Below are positions 17,148 through 25,793 of a DNA stretch of 64,000 nt, piece after piece (position 1 is the first letter of the stretch; every line of letters starts with the position of its first letter). The notes beneath the pieces were generated by a model. It was not told the origin of the DNA. It saw only the letters and a program-made list of their open reading frames with translations, and made no database searches. Source of the DNA: a virus; the IMG/VR virus record IMGVR_UViG_3300010153_000003, positions 1 to 64,000 of that record, one strand, 5' to 3'. The position numbers and the translations under genes are program-made.

Positions 17148-17789
17148 ATGAAATTTGAATTTTTATGGGACCCATTTATTATTATAATTAGAGATGTGTT
17201 TACAGAAAAAGAAAACAAAGAAATATTAGCAGAAGCAGTGAACAACAAAAAGAAATTTGAAGAATCTGTAATTGGAGCAGGTAAAGACAAAAAATTCAGA
17301 AATAACACTGTAGCATATTATGACTTGATATATCAACAAGACAGAAGTAAATCTAAACTATTAAAAAAGATAGATGACCTATTTAATACTCCTATATTTA
17401 AAGAAGTTTTATCAAGTTCACCATCACCAATAAGCAAATTCAGTAGTTCTAACTACCATGAAACACAAGTTAGTAGATATGGAGATGAAGGACAGAAATA
17501 TAATTACCATGTAGATGCATTTTCAAATGATAATAGGCAGTTAACTATGGTGTATTACTTTAATGAAGAGCCAAAAAAATACAAAGGAGGGGAAATTTCA
17601 TTAACAGACTCTCCAATATTTAGAGGAAAAAAAATGGATAAATCAAGAGAAGAGGTAACAATAATCCCAGAGAATAATATGGCAGTGGTATTTGGAGGTA
17701 GATTGCCACACTTTGTACATCCTACTAAATCACCAAAAACATTCAGTAAAGGTAGATTCTCTGTTAATTGTTGGATAGGTATAAAATGA
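17148..17789 (+). CDS. 2-oxoglutarate/Fe(II)-dependent oxygenase (prolyl-hydroxylase type)
   Basis: A 213-residue protein. The iron-binding triad is visible: H121 and D123 (YNYHVDAF) and the distal His in LPHFVHPT (H188 or H191), with R203 (KGRFSVNCW) to bind 2-oxoglutarate. The DSBH strands MVYYFNEEPKKYKGGEISL and NMAVVFGG match the prolyl 4-hydroxylase family. The substrate is unknown; it sits just after adhesins and shares an operon with a second oxygenase, so hydroxylation of a virion protein is one option, nucleic-acid or glycan modification another. Confidence 0.85.
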   Translation: MKFEFLWDPFIIIIRDVFTEKENKEILAEAVNNKKKFEESVIGAGKDKKFRNNTVAYYDLIYQQDRSKSKLLKKIDDLFNTPIFKEVLSSSPSPISKFSSSNYHETQVSRYGDEGQKYNYHVDAFSNDNRQLTMVYYFNEEPKKYKGGEISLTDSPIFRGKKMDKSREEVTIIPENNMAVVFGGRLPHFVHPTKSPKTFSKGRFSVNCWIGIK

Positions 17790-18313
17790 CATTTTATAAA
17801 AAAGGTTACCATGTAATTAGGAATTTAATATCAGAAAAACATGCACATGAATTACATGATCATTTAAATAGTCGTGAAGATGGTAATCTTACATGTGTTC
17901 AGGCTGAAGGATCACCTTCATTTTACGGAGATGAGTTAATGGAAAAACTACAATTAGAACTACTTCCTAAAATAGAAAAAGCAACACAATTAGAATTATA
18001 TAAAACATATACATATGCCAGGGTTTACAAACGAGGGGATATATTAAAAATACATAGAGATAGACCAGCATGTGAAATATCAATAACATTAGATCTAGGA
18101 GGAGATCCATGGGATATATGGGTATTAGACAGAGATGAGAATCCAGTTAAAGTAAAATTAAATCCAGGAGATGCGTTAATATATAGAGGATGTGAGATAT
18201 GGCATTGGCGTTCAAAATTTGATGGTGATAATCACGCACAAGTGTTTGTACATTTTGTAGATAAATTTGGTCCGTGTTCATGGGCTAAGGATGACATGAA
18301 AAAACAACCATAG
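17786..18313 (+). CDS. Second 2-oxoglutarate/Fe(II) oxygenase-like protein
   Basis: A 175-residue protein starting at ATG 17786, which overlaps the stop of the first oxygenase (ATGA). Residues H90 and D92 (KIHRDR) and H140 (CEIWHWR) form a plausible HxD...H triad, with the strand AQVFVHFVD as the final DSBH strand. PGDALIYRG precedes the distal His as in many phage 2OG enzymes. It is distinct in sequence from its neighbour, so the pair may act in sequence or on different targets. Confidence 0.75.
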   Translation: MTFYKKGYHVIRNLISEKHAHELHDHLNSREDGNLTCVQAEGSPSFYGDELMEKLQLELLPKIEKATQLELYKTYTYARVYKRGDILKIHRDRPACEISITLDLGGDPWDIWVLDRDENPVKVKLNPGDALIYRGCEIWHWRSKFDGDNHAQVFVHFVDKFGPCSWAKDDMKKQP

Positions 18314-18322
18314 ATTTATATC

Positions 18323-18484
18323 ATGGATTATACTAATAAATATATGAACTATAATTTTAGATGTAAGCAATGTAATTGGGGATGTTTCATTGACCCCAAT
18401 TTAGCAAAAGATGATTTCAAATATCAATGTACTAAATGCAGTAGTGTATATATGATAAGTGGTGGCGAGATTGGTTCTCAATAG
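18323..18484 (+). CDS. Small zinc-ribbon protein
   Basis: A 53-residue protein from ATG 18323 to the TAG at 18482. CKQC (residues 14-17) and CTKC (about 36-39) form a zinc ribbon around a short acidic loop. It ends inside the N-terminus of the Cas4-like nuclease, which suggests translational coupling. An internal ATG at residue 8 is an alternative start. Confidence 0.65.
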   Translation: MDYTNKYMNYNFRCKQCNWGCFIDPNLAKDDFKYQCTKCSSVYMISGGEIGSQ

Positions 18485-19226
18485 CGACGTAAATAAAGAA
18501 GCATATTTTGCTTATAGAAAAGCCCAGATGGAAGCAATGGGCACAGAAAGACTAGGTGTTATACACGTATCAGATTTAATCAAACCTTGTATGAGAAATG
18601 TAATGTATAATAAATTTGTACCACATGAGTATAAACAAATGACAACAGAAGATATGAAGTCTATGTTCTATGGTCAAGCAGTACATAAGGTTACTAATCT
18701 ATCAACAAACAGAGAAGACAATGAGTTATTCTTTGGGTATAATTATGAGGAAGATAAACCAGTAACATATGAGGAAGCAAAGGCAATGAAACCAGACGAT
18801 CCCAAACACTTGGATATAATATATGGAAGTGCTGACGATCTAATAGAAGTAGATGGCGAACTTGTCATTGTGGATAAAAAAACTACAGGCAGTATAGATT
18901 ATTTTTCAAGAGCAACCTCAAAGGCAAGCGAATCTCATATTATACAGATTAACTGTTATAGAGTATTGCTTAATAAATGTTATGGAAGAGACGCTAAACG
19001 GGGCTGCAATATTTATATCAGTAATAGTATTAGCAAAGAAAAGAGAGATATACCAGTACCTATCACATATAAACTAGGTAAACCAGAGGAATATCTAAAC
19101 ATGATGATTACTAATGCTAGAACAATAAAAGAATCTTTGGCATCAAAGGAACTACCAGAAAGAACGAGATGTTTTCTGTGTGATGGTATGTGTCCCTGGA
19201 TAAACCAATGTTTCGGAGATGAATAA
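18459..19226 (+). CDS. Cas4/RecB-family nuclease with iron-sulfur cysteines
   Basis: A 255-residue PD-(D/E)XK nuclease. Motifs are seen in order: a GxxxH helix (GQAVH near residue 72-76), ADDLIEVDGE with Asp126/127, the DxK motif IVDKK (139-141) and the QxxxY motif QINCY (163-167). One N-terminal Cys (C43) and three or four C-terminal Cys (CFLCDGMCPW...C) match the Fe-S cluster of Cas4/AddB proteins. The start is GTG 18459 or 18462. Viral Cas4-like exonucleases process DNA ends in recombination or replication; no CRISPR genes are nearby. Confidence 0.85.
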   Translation: MVARLVLNSDVNKEAYFAYRKAQMEAMGTERLGVIHVSDLIKPCMRNVMYNKFVPHEYKQMTTEDMKSMFYGQAVHKVTNLSTNREDNELFFGYNYEEDKPVTYEEAKAMKPDDPKHLDIIYGSADDLIEVDGELVIVDKKTTGSIDYFSRATSKASESHIIQINCYRVLLNKCYGRDAKRGCNIYISNSISKEKRDIPVPITYKLGKPEEYLNMMITNARTIKESLASKELPERTRCFLCDGMCPWINQCFGDE

Positions 19227-19382
19227 ATGATCAGAATAATGCAAAAAATATTGGCAGAATTACAGACAACCAACGAACTACTAACCAAAATGGAGGAACA
19301 CCTAAAAGCATTAACACTACCACCAGATCTCACACAGTATAAAAGAAAAAAACTTCCAGGAGAAGAAGATGGAGAGGCCTGA
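19227..19382 (+). CDS. Small coiled-coil protein
   Basis: A 51-residue protein that begins immediately after the nuclease stop. The N-terminal 33 residues form an amphipathic helix (QKILAELQTTNELLTKMEE); the C-terminus is charged (KRKKLPGEEDGEA). No recognised family. Could be an accessory subunit of the nuclease. Confidence 0.55.
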   Translation: MIRIMQKILAELQTTNELLTKMEEHLKALTLPPDLTQYKRKKLPGEEDGEA

Positions 19383-19422
19383 ATGGGATTGGTTAACAGG
19401 AGACGAAGACGAAGATGAGTGA
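19369..19422 (+). CDS. Possible 17-residue acidic peptide
   Basis: ATG 19369 to TGA 19420 encodes MERPEWDWLTGDEDEDE. It overlaps the previous gene's end and the next gene's ATG (GATGAGTGA). It fills the gap in a tightly coupled operon, which is the main support; it may be chance. Confidence 0.3.
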   Translation: MERPEWDWLTGDEDEDE

Positions 19423-19534
19423 TAATCTCTGCGATATGTGTTGGGCATTAGGTAATACATTCCCTTTTAGAGATGACTCTACAGTATGTGCTAAATGTCT
19501 AGTAAAACTTGCATTCATGAGGATAAATAAATGA
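19415..19534 (+). CDS. 39-residue zinc-knuckle microprotein
   Basis: ATG 19415 to TGA 19532. CDMC (residues 6-9) and CAKC (about 26-29) with a spacing suited to one zinc. The stop overlaps the ATG of the following gene (ATGA at 19531-19534). Function unknown. Confidence 0.6.
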   Translation: MSDNLCDMCWALGNTFPFRDDSTVCAKCLVKLAFMRINK

Positions 19535-20283
19535 GATTTTATTTTAACGCTAATACAAAATCCCAGGTTTCAGCATTGAGAAGAATAGGAGCAAAGAATA
19601 TCATGCTTACTCATAAATTCGTAGGAGAAAGAGCAACTAAATATGCGAATGGTTTTGATAATATTATGATAGGTCCAGGGTTCGGTGCTGACAAAGACAA
19701 ATACCATAACTTTATAGGAGATTGGGAATTTGAGGCATTACAATATGATGATCCTAAAAATGTTATAAATAACTATAAAAATTGGAAGGAAGGAACAGAG
19801 TATAAAGAAGATATAATCCCCATACTTCATCAGAATTATCCACAAGCATTATCAGTTTTCAAACCAAACAACCCAGGCAAGAGATATGCTTTGGGTAAAC
19901 TAGAAAACAGAGCAGCGGAAGACATACAATTAAGACAATTACCAACAAGTTATTCATTCCATGGACTAGCAAAAGGAAGATGGACCAAGAATAGAAATGA
20001 GGCAGTTGACAGTATAGACAGTTCCACATGGACAAGTGGTGTAAGAGGAAGAAAGACAGATGTATGGAAAGGACAACAGATATTATTTGGAGAGAAAGGC
20101 AAATCAAATTCATCAATGATACAACTTGCATGTCAAAAGAATCTTATACATTTAAGTAGAGCAGGATTAGATCCAAAAGACCTGGTTAACGGGGAACCTA
20201 CAGCATTATTACTAGCACCATTAGTGTTATATTATATGCCAATGTTCGAAAGTTTAGGCTGTTATCTAGAAAACTTTAAGTAA
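19531..20283 (+). CDS. Conserved phage-type protein, possible TIM-barrel (TGT/DpdA-like)
   Basis: A 250-residue protein. The pairing of SFHGLAKGRW with a following VDSIDSSTWTSGVRGR echoes the strand-loop elements of tRNA-guanine transglycosylase-like barrels, where DSSTW-type segments border the active site. The usual zinc site and Q-biosynthesis neighbours (QueC, FolE, QueE) are absent, so a base-exchange function is only a weak guess. Located upstream of the small terminase. Confidence 0.4.
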   Translation: MRFYFNANTKSQVSALRRIGAKNIMLTHKFVGERATKYANGFDNIMIGPGFGADKDKYHNFIGDWEFEALQYDDPKNVINNYKNWKEGTEYKEDIIPILHQNYPQALSVFKPNNPGKRYALGKLENRAAEDIQLRQLPTSYSFHGLAKGRWTKNRNEAVDSIDSSTWTSGVRGRKTDVWKGQQILFGEKGKSNSSMIQLACQKNLIHLSRAGLDPKDLVNGEPTALLLAPLVLYYMPMFESLGCYLENFK

Positions 20284-20285
20284 CT

Positions 20286-20297
20286 CTTTTATAATAG
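20286..20297 (+). promoter_or_regulatory. TATA promoter of terminase operon
   Basis: CTTTTATAATAG ends 18 nt before ATG 20316. Confidence 0.5.
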
Positions 20298-20315
20298 TTT
20301 CGTTCCATATATTGT

Positions 20316-20825
20316 ATGGCCAAGAAGGAGGGCTCTATTAGAATTACTAAAGATAATAAAGTAGAGATAAACAAACATAAGACAGTAAGCCCGTATAACA
20401 GTGCTAAACATTTAAAATATGCTAAACTACCTGCCGAATGCGATAAATGCATTTACAGATCTGAAGAAGAAGGAGGTAACGGAAGGTGTCCCAAGTACGA
20501 AAAGGGTGCTGCTTGCGCTGTACGAAAGGACATTAAGAATTTCTTGGACCAGATCAACACTAGGAATCCAGAGGATTTAAAGATGTTGTTAGATACAATG
20601 GCAAAAGAGATGGGTGAAAATGTATTTCTTGCACTGGTACAGGCCCAGATGGATGGTAATATACCAGACAGAAATGCAATCAGTCAGCAGAATGCATTCC
20701 TTAATATTGCAAAATTGTTGGTAGAATTGGGTAATAAGATAACAGTTACAGAAAAGAAATCATTTGACGATGAAGGAAATCTTGAAGAATTATTCAGACA
20801 ATTAGAATTACAAGGAGACGGATAA
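20316..20825 (+). CDS. Terminase small subunit-like protein with zinc site
   Basis: A 169-residue protein whose stop overlaps the large terminase ATG (TAATG). Residues 42-68 contain a zinc or Fe-S-like group (CDKCIYR...GRCPKYEKGAACAV). Helices follow (FLDQINTRNPEDLKMLLDTMAKEMG). Small terminases bind viral DNA and feed the motor; assignment is by position and size. Confidence 0.6.
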   Translation: MAKKEGSIRITKDNKVEINKHKTVSPYNSAKHLKYAKLPAECDKCIYRSEEEGGNGRCPKYEKGAACAVRKDIKNFLDQINTRNPEDLKMLLDTMAKEMGENVFLALVQAQMDGNIPDRNAISQQNAFLNIAKLLVELGNKITVTEKKSFDDEGNLEELFRQLELQGDG

Positions 20826-22222
20826 TGCCCAAACCAGCAAAAGACGTCACAGATAAACGTGCAAAACTAATGACAATGGTGGCAGATATGGCTAAGAGTC
20901 CATCAAAATTTAGTGAAGTAATGTTAGGCCATAAACTGTTCAAATATAATCAAGAATATGCAGACAGTAAGGAAAGATTCATAGTATACAGATCAGGACG
21001 TCAGGCAGGTAAGACAATGACAACTGCTGTAAAAGCAATACATTGGAGTTATTTTGCCCCGTTATTAAGTAAGGATGCAAAAGATAAGAAAGAGGCAACC
21101 ATCATTATAGCAGCACCTACACAAAACCAGGCAAGTATTATGTTCGATAGAATAAGAACCCTGGTAAAGAACAGTGAGTTTCTGTCAAAATATGTTGTAA
21201 GAAGTACGCAGACAGAGATGTGGATACAGTGGCTAAACAAACAAGGTGTAACAAAAATATATGTCAGAGCAACAGGTGAAACTGGTGTGACGTTGAGAGG
21301 TTATTCTCCACATGTTATTATTGCGGACGAATGTGCTTTCATTAAACGTAGCATCATGGTGGCATTCCTGCCATCCGGTATGGCAACAGAGGCAAATGTA
21401 TGGCTGACGTCAACACCGTTTGGCAAACAAGGTTATTTTTATGAATCCAGTCAGCAGTCCAGGCCAAAGAATCCAGACGGGTTATGGAAAGAATTTCATG
21501 TCAGATCTGTAGACAATCCAAAGATTGCAAACGATCCGTTGTTCCTTGAACAAGTTAAATCATTGTCACAGGAAGAATACACACAAGAGGTAGAGGGTGA
21601 GTTCTTAGACATAGGTGATTCGCTTATACCATTCGATTTATTGATGGCTGCACATAACAGACCATGGAAACCATCAGGACATACAAGATTCTTTATGGGA
21701 CTTGATGTTGCAAGAAGTGGTAGAGACGAAACTGTGTTCATGATTATAGAAGTAGACGAGGATAGTAAGATTAGAGTAGTTGAATACCACAAGGAATCAC
21801 AGTCAAACATGGTAGATATAGTTGGAAGGGTTGGTGAATTAATGCAAAAATATCCATTCGAGACAGTGTATATAGACGAGACAGGACTTGGTGGTGGTGT
21901 GGTAGATCTTGCAAGAAGAAGAGAATATCCTGTGAGGGGAATCACTTTCTCTCTATCAGAAAAATCAAAAATGTATAGTAATATACGTATGATATTCGAG
22001 AATAAAAAAATAGTAGTACCACAGGATGACAAGAGAGTATTATATCAATTATCATATCTAAAAAGAGCATATACAGAAGAAGGTAAATTAAAAGTAAAGG
22101 TAGAAGAAGGTACAAAAGACGACCATGCAGACGCTCTAGCCCTGGCATGTAATGCAGTATCATTCGGTGAAGGATGGTATTATATTGACCATGGTGACGG
22201 TTGGAAGTCAATAATGGGATGA
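20825..22222 (+). CDS. terL: Terminase large subunit
   Basis: A 465-residue packaging motor. The ATPase has a Walker A-like GRQAGKTMT (about residues 58-66) and Walker B VIIADECAF (about 165-173), followed by the coupling motif LTSTPFG. The RNase H-fold nuclease has LDVARSGRDE (about 294-303), YIDETGLGGGVVD (about 348) and DDHADALALA (about 432), giving the three acidic clusters. Full length for the family. It cuts and pumps concatemeric DNA into proheads. The next gene is separated by a 170-nt non-coding segment. Confidence 0.95.
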   Translation: MPKPAKDVTDKRAKLMTMVADMAKSPSKFSEVMLGHKLFKYNQEYADSKERFIVYRSGRQAGKTMTTAVKAIHWSYFAPLLSKDAKDKKEATIIIAAPTQNQASIMFDRIRTLVKNSEFLSKYVVRSTQTEMWIQWLNKQGVTKIYVRATGETGVTLRGYSPHVIIADECAFIKRSIMVAFLPSGMATEANVWLTSTPFGKQGYFYESSQQSRPKNPDGLWKEFHVRSVDNPKIANDPLFLEQVKSLSQEEYTQEVEGEFLDIGDSLIPFDLLMAAHNRPWKPSGHTRFFMGLDVARSGRDETVFMIIEVDEDSKIRVVEYHKESQSNMVDIVGRVGELMQKYPFETVYIDETGLGGGVVDLARRREYPVRGITFSLSEKSKMYSNIRMIFENKKIVVPQDDKRVLYQLSYLKRAYTEEGKLKVKVEEGTKDDHADALALACNAVSFGEGWYYIDHGDGWKSIMG

Positions 22223-22246
22223 TTTATATTTAGTATTAGCCTTATA
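22221..22246 (+). promoter_or_regulatory. Extended promoter TTTATATT-N5-TTAGCC (copy 1)
   Basis: GATTTATATTTAGTATTAGC followed by CTTATA overlaps the terminase stop. The TTTATATT plus TTAGCC arrangement recurs at 26284, 46875 and 51617. Confidence 0.5.
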
Positions 22247-22249
22247 TTT

Positions 22250-22360
22250 AATATCTAAATGTATTTTTTATCAATCATTTAGTAAGAAAGTCGCCTTGAT
22301 CGTCGACTGGAAACCAGGTACAGTACCACGCAGATCGTACCTCCTTTCCCTCTTTTATAA
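22250..22360 (+). ncRNA. Candidate small RNA or structured leader
   Basis: No good ORF lies in this 110-nt stretch after the extended promoter. It contains the hairpin CTGG-AAA-CCAG (within CGACTGGAAACCAGG), the palindromic GGTACAGTACC, and two GATCGT copies flanking them. It ends in a pyrimidine tract CCTCCTTTCCCTCTTTT (22340-22356) suitable as an archaeal terminator. A separate TATA (AACTTTATATAG, 22361-22372) serves the next gene, so the segment seems to be its own transcript. Confidence 0.4.
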
Positions 22361-22372
22361 AACTTTATATAG
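22361..22372 (+). promoter_or_regulatory. TATA promoter of gene 22393
   Basis: AACTTTATATAG ends 20 nt before ATG 22393; consistent with a leaderless start. Confidence 0.5.
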
Positions 22373-22392
22373 ACTGTACACTAATTATTATT

Positions 22393-24489
22393 ATGCCTTA
22401 CGGAACAGGTCTAGACACATCCTTTAACCAAGATGAACCTCAACAGAACATCAATACTCACCCTAAGAAAGTGAAAACACCAGAAGGTTTAAAGAATGTT
22501 AAACAATCCGTAGATTATGATAAAATTCAACACCTCAAAGTAGGAGAAATGGTCGCTTACAGTAAAGGACAAGGTACTATTATTAGAAAAGATGGTGCAT
22601 ATGTCACAATTTTTAATGAAGATGCAAATGCACATGATCAAGTCCACGCAGGAGAAACTTATATTCCAGGGGACACTATCAGCATGGGTATTATGAACCA
22701 ATTATGGGACCAAATGAACTATGAAACTAGAATGGCATCACTACATAAAGCAGAAGTACAAGAACCATTACACTTTGTAGACAGAAAATGGAATGAATTA
22801 CCACTTAACCTTAAAGACGTTATCAAATTAAGCCCTACTTCTGTATCAACAGGATCAAAATATCGAGGTGGAAAAAGACCAACAACAGTGGGTAATGATA
22901 AACAACAGGAACGTAGTGCATATAACCCAGGTGAAGGATATGGAGGTGGAAGTGGACAAAGTAGAACATTTACTCCAGGTGGAAAGAAACCAGGTAAAAA
23001 AGAAACCAAACCAGCAAGTGAAGAAGGTCAGAGAAGAGCACATTCAACTGGTGTTCAAAATGAACGTAAAAGAGGACAAGAAGTTATGAGTCGTGCAGCA
23101 CAATCTGGATTGGATATAATGACAGCTAAACCTAAAGATGGTAAAGGCGTAACATTTGCAGATATTAAACAATCATTAAATCAAGTAGATAAATTATCAC
23201 CATCATCAGTATCAGTAGGATACGGAGTAAAAGACGTACCGGCAGGAGCAAGACAAGATAAAAACCCTACAGGAAGTAAAGGAAGTAAAGGAAGTAAAGA
23301 AAAACAACCAGCAGCCAATTCTTTACTAGGACAACACGAAGCAGGAAAACAGGAACAACATGTAAGAAATCATATTGCAGTAGCAAATGCACCAAAAGCT
23401 GGATTGGATATAATGACAGCTAAAAAACCAAAGAAAGAGGATCCAGGTGCAGGTACATTCGCACAAGGTTTGGATAAGGCAACCAGTTATGGTGAACTTG
23501 CAACAGAAATTTACAAAATTAGAAATCAACTTAATAAAGTAACAGGTGGAAAAATCCCAGGAGAAAAACTTGGTGACTTGCCACAAGGTAAAAACAGATT
23601 AAAACCAGTTGTACCTGGACAAACTAAAATTGAAACTAGTGAAGGTGAAAGAACACTAACATCACCAGCAGATAGATATGGTACTAGTAGCAGTGAACGA
23701 AATTGGAAAACTGGAACAGGTCCAAGTGAGGGTGATAATGGAACTAAAAATCTCGAAAGACATTATGCTAATACTAAAGCAGGTAAAGTAGACGGTAAAA
23801 CTGATTTTTCTGGTTTAGGTGGTAAAGAAGATCCTTTTGATAAAAAATTAATTGGTGGTGTAGAAAAAGTAAAACCATTGTCAGAACCAGGTGACGTGGA
23901 AGAACAAAATAATGTTAGTAGTAGACATAGTTCACATAATTCAGATAGTGACGGACAAATAGGATCAGCAAACCCATTTAAGAAATCTGACGTAGAACAC
24001 GGAGCATATGGTGGAGTAGTAACTGACACACAATTCGATGCAACCGAAGACTATGAAGAGAAAAGACCAGAAGTATGTGGAAAAGAATTTGATCACAATC
24101 ATCAACAAAAAACACCAAGAGATCCTAAAGAAGATGGTAAAGAAGTATTAGTAGGATACCATTCTAAAGAAGGAGACGGTGGCTCAATGTCAACTGGAAC
24201 CGAAGGTGCAAACAACCCAAGATATAATGCAAAGTATGATCCAGATGAAGACGGATATAAAGAAAAAGCAATTTCATTTAGAAATAAAAATAATACAAGA
24301 TATGGTCCAAGGACAGTATCGAGAGAAGAAGCAATGGAAATTTGGAAAAAGTCAGGAATAAAACCAAGTAAACCTAAAACTAGGGCAGATTTTACAGGTA
24401 TGGGTGAGGGTGGCGACTATGTACAGGATACATCTGATTGGGATACACAATATACACCTGATGGCTATGAGAACCACAGTAAAGATTAG
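22393..24489 (+). CDS. Large, mostly disordered virion-associated protein
   Basis: A 698-residue protein. Residues about 40-130 look globular (HLKVGEMVAYSKGQGTIIR, a small beta-barrel), the remainder is low-complexity, rich in Gly, Lys, Asp and Asn. Internal repeats include LSPTSVS/LSPSSVS and two GLDIMTAK copies (about residues 237 and 337). GSANPFKKSD resembles NPF segments in the prohead protease at 57457, hinting at a common partner. Probable internal or scaffold-type structural role. Confidence 0.55.
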   Translation: MPYGTGLDTSFNQDEPQQNINTHPKKVKTPEGLKNVKQSVDYDKIQHLKVGEMVAYSKGQGTIIRKDGAYVTIFNEDANAHDQVHAGETYIPGDTISMGIMNQLWDQMNYETRMASLHKAEVQEPLHFVDRKWNELPLNLKDVIKLSPTSVSTGSKYRGGKRPTTVGNDKQQERSAYNPGEGYGGGSGQSRTFTPGGKKPGKKETKPASEEGQRRAHSTGVQNERKRGQEVMSRAAQSGLDIMTAKPKDGKGVTFADIKQSLNQVDKLSPSSVSVGYGVKDVPAGARQDKNPTGSKGSKGSKEKQPAANSLLGQHEAGKQEQHVRNHIAVANAPKAGLDIMTAKKPKKEDPGAGTFAQGLDKATSYGELATEIYKIRNQLNKVTGGKIPGEKLGDLPQGKNRLKPVVPGQTKIETSEGERTLTSPADRYGTSSSERNWKTGTGPSEGDNGTKNLERHYANTKAGKVDGKTDFSGLGGKEDPFDKKLIGGVEKVKPLSEPGDVEEQNNVSSRHSSHNSDSDGQIGSANPFKKSDVEHGAYGGVVTDTQFDATEDYEEKRPEVCGKEFDHNHQQKTPRDPKEDGKEVLVGYHSKEGDGGSMSTGTEGANNPRYNAKYDPDEDGYKEKAISFRNKNNTRYGPRTVSREEAMEIWKKSGIKPSKPKTRADFTGMGEGGDYVQDTSDWDTQYTPDGYENHSKD

Positions 24490-24534
24490 TAATAGATACT
24501 CTTATATATCAAGCCATATTAGTAATAGTTAAAT

Positions 24535-24678
24535 ATGGGCAGAAAAACTGAAATAAAATATTGTATTAATTGTGGTACTACGTTACCTGATAGATATAAA
24601 GGAAGACAAAGAATCTACTGTGGAATTTTATGTAGAAAGGCTTATACAGCCGAACATCCTAAGAAAGATAGTGATTAA
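24535..24678 (+). CDS. 47-residue zinc-finger microprotein
   Basis: ATG 24535 to TAA 24676, preceded by a TATA (CTTATATATC, 24501-24510). CINC (residues 9-12) and CGILC (about 29-33) suggest a treble-clef-like finger with a basic face (RYKGRQR). It overlaps the GTG start of the RNase H gene. Confidence 0.65.
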   Translation: MGRKTEIKYCINCGTTLPDRYKGRQRIYCGILCRKAYTAEHPKKDSD

Positions 24679-25069
24679 ACTATACGTAGACGGAGGAACG
24701 AGAGGCATGGTAATATGTCTTCATGATCCACAACGTCAGAAATATATTATTAAAAGAAGAAGAGGGGCCACTACTAATAACGATTTGGAATACCTAGCAA
24801 TAATATATGGAATAGAATATGCAAATAAATATTATCCTAGAGACAGAGTAACAATACTAAGTGACAGCAAACTAGCAGTCAGTCAGATCAATGGAGACTA
24901 CAAAGTAAACGGGGACAACCTAATATCATTACATAAGAAGGTATTAAGAAAGATAGATTGGCGTAGAATAGATATAAAGTGGATAAGAAGAGATGTTAAT
25001 CTTGCTGGGATTCACTTGGAGAGTCTTCGGGCTTACTTACGTTCTTCACCGGATACGTCACGGTTGTAG
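24671..25069 (+). CDS. RNase HI-like protein
   Basis: A 132-residue protein from GTG 24671, overlapping the previous stop. Motifs follow the RNase H order: KLYVDGGTRG (Asp near 6), NNDLEYLAIIYGIEYA (Glu near 42), ILSDSKLAVSQING (Asp near 62) and IKWIRRDVNLAGIHLE in place of the usual HVxxHxGxxxND region. The last catalytic Asp/His is weakly conserved. Possible role in removing RNA primers. Its 3' end overlaps the convergent gene 24996-25262 by 74 nt. Confidence 0.7.
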   Translation: MIKLYVDGGTRGMVICLHDPQRQKYIIKRRRGATTNNDLEYLAIIYGIEYANKYYPRDRVTILSDSKLAVSQINGDYKVNGDNLISLHKKVLRKIDWRRIDIKWIRRDVNLAGIHLESLRAYLRSSPDTSRL

Positions 25070-25262
25070 AAGACTTAATCTCTGAAGGATTATGATTCAT
25101 ATAAAATCTTAAAATTCTATTAAATATAACACTGTCTGATTCATAAACTTCACCATTTTTTGTTGTTTTTCTAAGCTTTGCCAGTCGTCTCATCTTATTT
25201 TTATCTCCCCAACTGACTGATATTGTAGTATTAACTGTACCTTCTTTACGTTTCTTTGGCAT
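24996..25262 (-). CDS. Ribbon-helix-helix-like DNA-binding protein
   Basis: An 88-residue protein on the minus strand. An N-terminal strand TTISVSWGDKNKMRRLAKL followed by a helix with NGEVYESDSVIFNRILRFY fits an Arc/CopG-type ribbon-helix-helix; a basic N-terminus (MPKKRK) supports DNA binding. It is divergent from nothing nearby but overlaps RNase H on the other strand. Promoter: GATTTATATATATC upstream on the minus strand. Probably a transcription regulator of the virus. Confidence 0.65.
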   Translation of the reverse strand: MPKKRKEGTVNTTISVSWGDKNKMRRLAKLRKTTKNGEVYESDSVIFNRILRFYMNHNPSEIKSSTTVTYPVKNVSKPEDSPSESQQD

Positions 25263-25293
25263 ATATATAATATAATACTGATATATATAAATC

Positions 25294-25758
25294 TTATCTC
25301 AGTTTATCTAATATTGGCCTTATGTCTATACATCTTACTGTAATCTTTCTCCACCAGAATCTATCTCTATACCAGAATGATATTGGGAACGTATTATTAA
25401 CATTGTCGTGTACGCCCACAACAAAATGACGTGTTTTGTATAACAATGCATGTGCTATCTCATGTTGTACAACAGTACTGTTCTGCATTGCATGTCTGTG
25501 GCCTTTTTTATCATCAAGATACAAATCAATCTTATACTTGCCTGTCATGCCCCATGCCATGCCAAAGTTTATTTTGTGTGTCTTTGCTGTTTCATAACCA
25601 TCAAAGTAATCAGGTCTGAAATCTTTTAATGGGTGTATATTTATTTCCCAAAATGTTACAAAGTCATAAACATTTTTGCCATAGTTTGTAACTATATTCC
25701 ATATCATGCTTTTATACAATTGTTTGTTTAGATTTTCTGTATAGAAGTTTATTCCCAT
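25294..25758 (-). CDS. HExxH zinc metallopeptidase-like protein
   Basis: A 154-residue protein. The motif VVQHEIAHALLY holds two zinc His and the catalytic Glu; a third His is about 14 residues later (VGVHDN). I start at ATG 25758 because a TATA-like GATTAATATAG lies about 25 nt upstream on the minus strand; TTG 25779 is an alternative. Outside the motif it is rich in aromatic residues and beta-prone. No signal peptide. Substrate unknown. Confidence 0.6.
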   Translation of the reverse strand: MGINFYTENLNKQLYKSMIWNIVTNYGKNVYDFVTFWEINIHPLKDFRPDYFDGYETAKTHKINFGMAWGMTGKYKIDLYLDDKKGHRHAMQNSTVVQHEIAHALLYKTRHFVVGVHDNVNNTFPISFWYRDRFWWRKITVRCIDIRPILDKLR

Positions 25759-25793
25759 AGGTTTATATTGGACAAACAACTATATTAATCTTA
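25759..25793. promoter_or_regulatory. Overlapping divergent promoters
   Basis: GGTTTATATTGG (25760-25771, plus strand) serves ATG 25794, while GATTAATATAG on the minus strand (about 25779-25790) serves ATG 25758. Only about 35 bp separate the two starts, so binding of TBP/TFB on one side should exclude the other. Confidence 0.45.
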
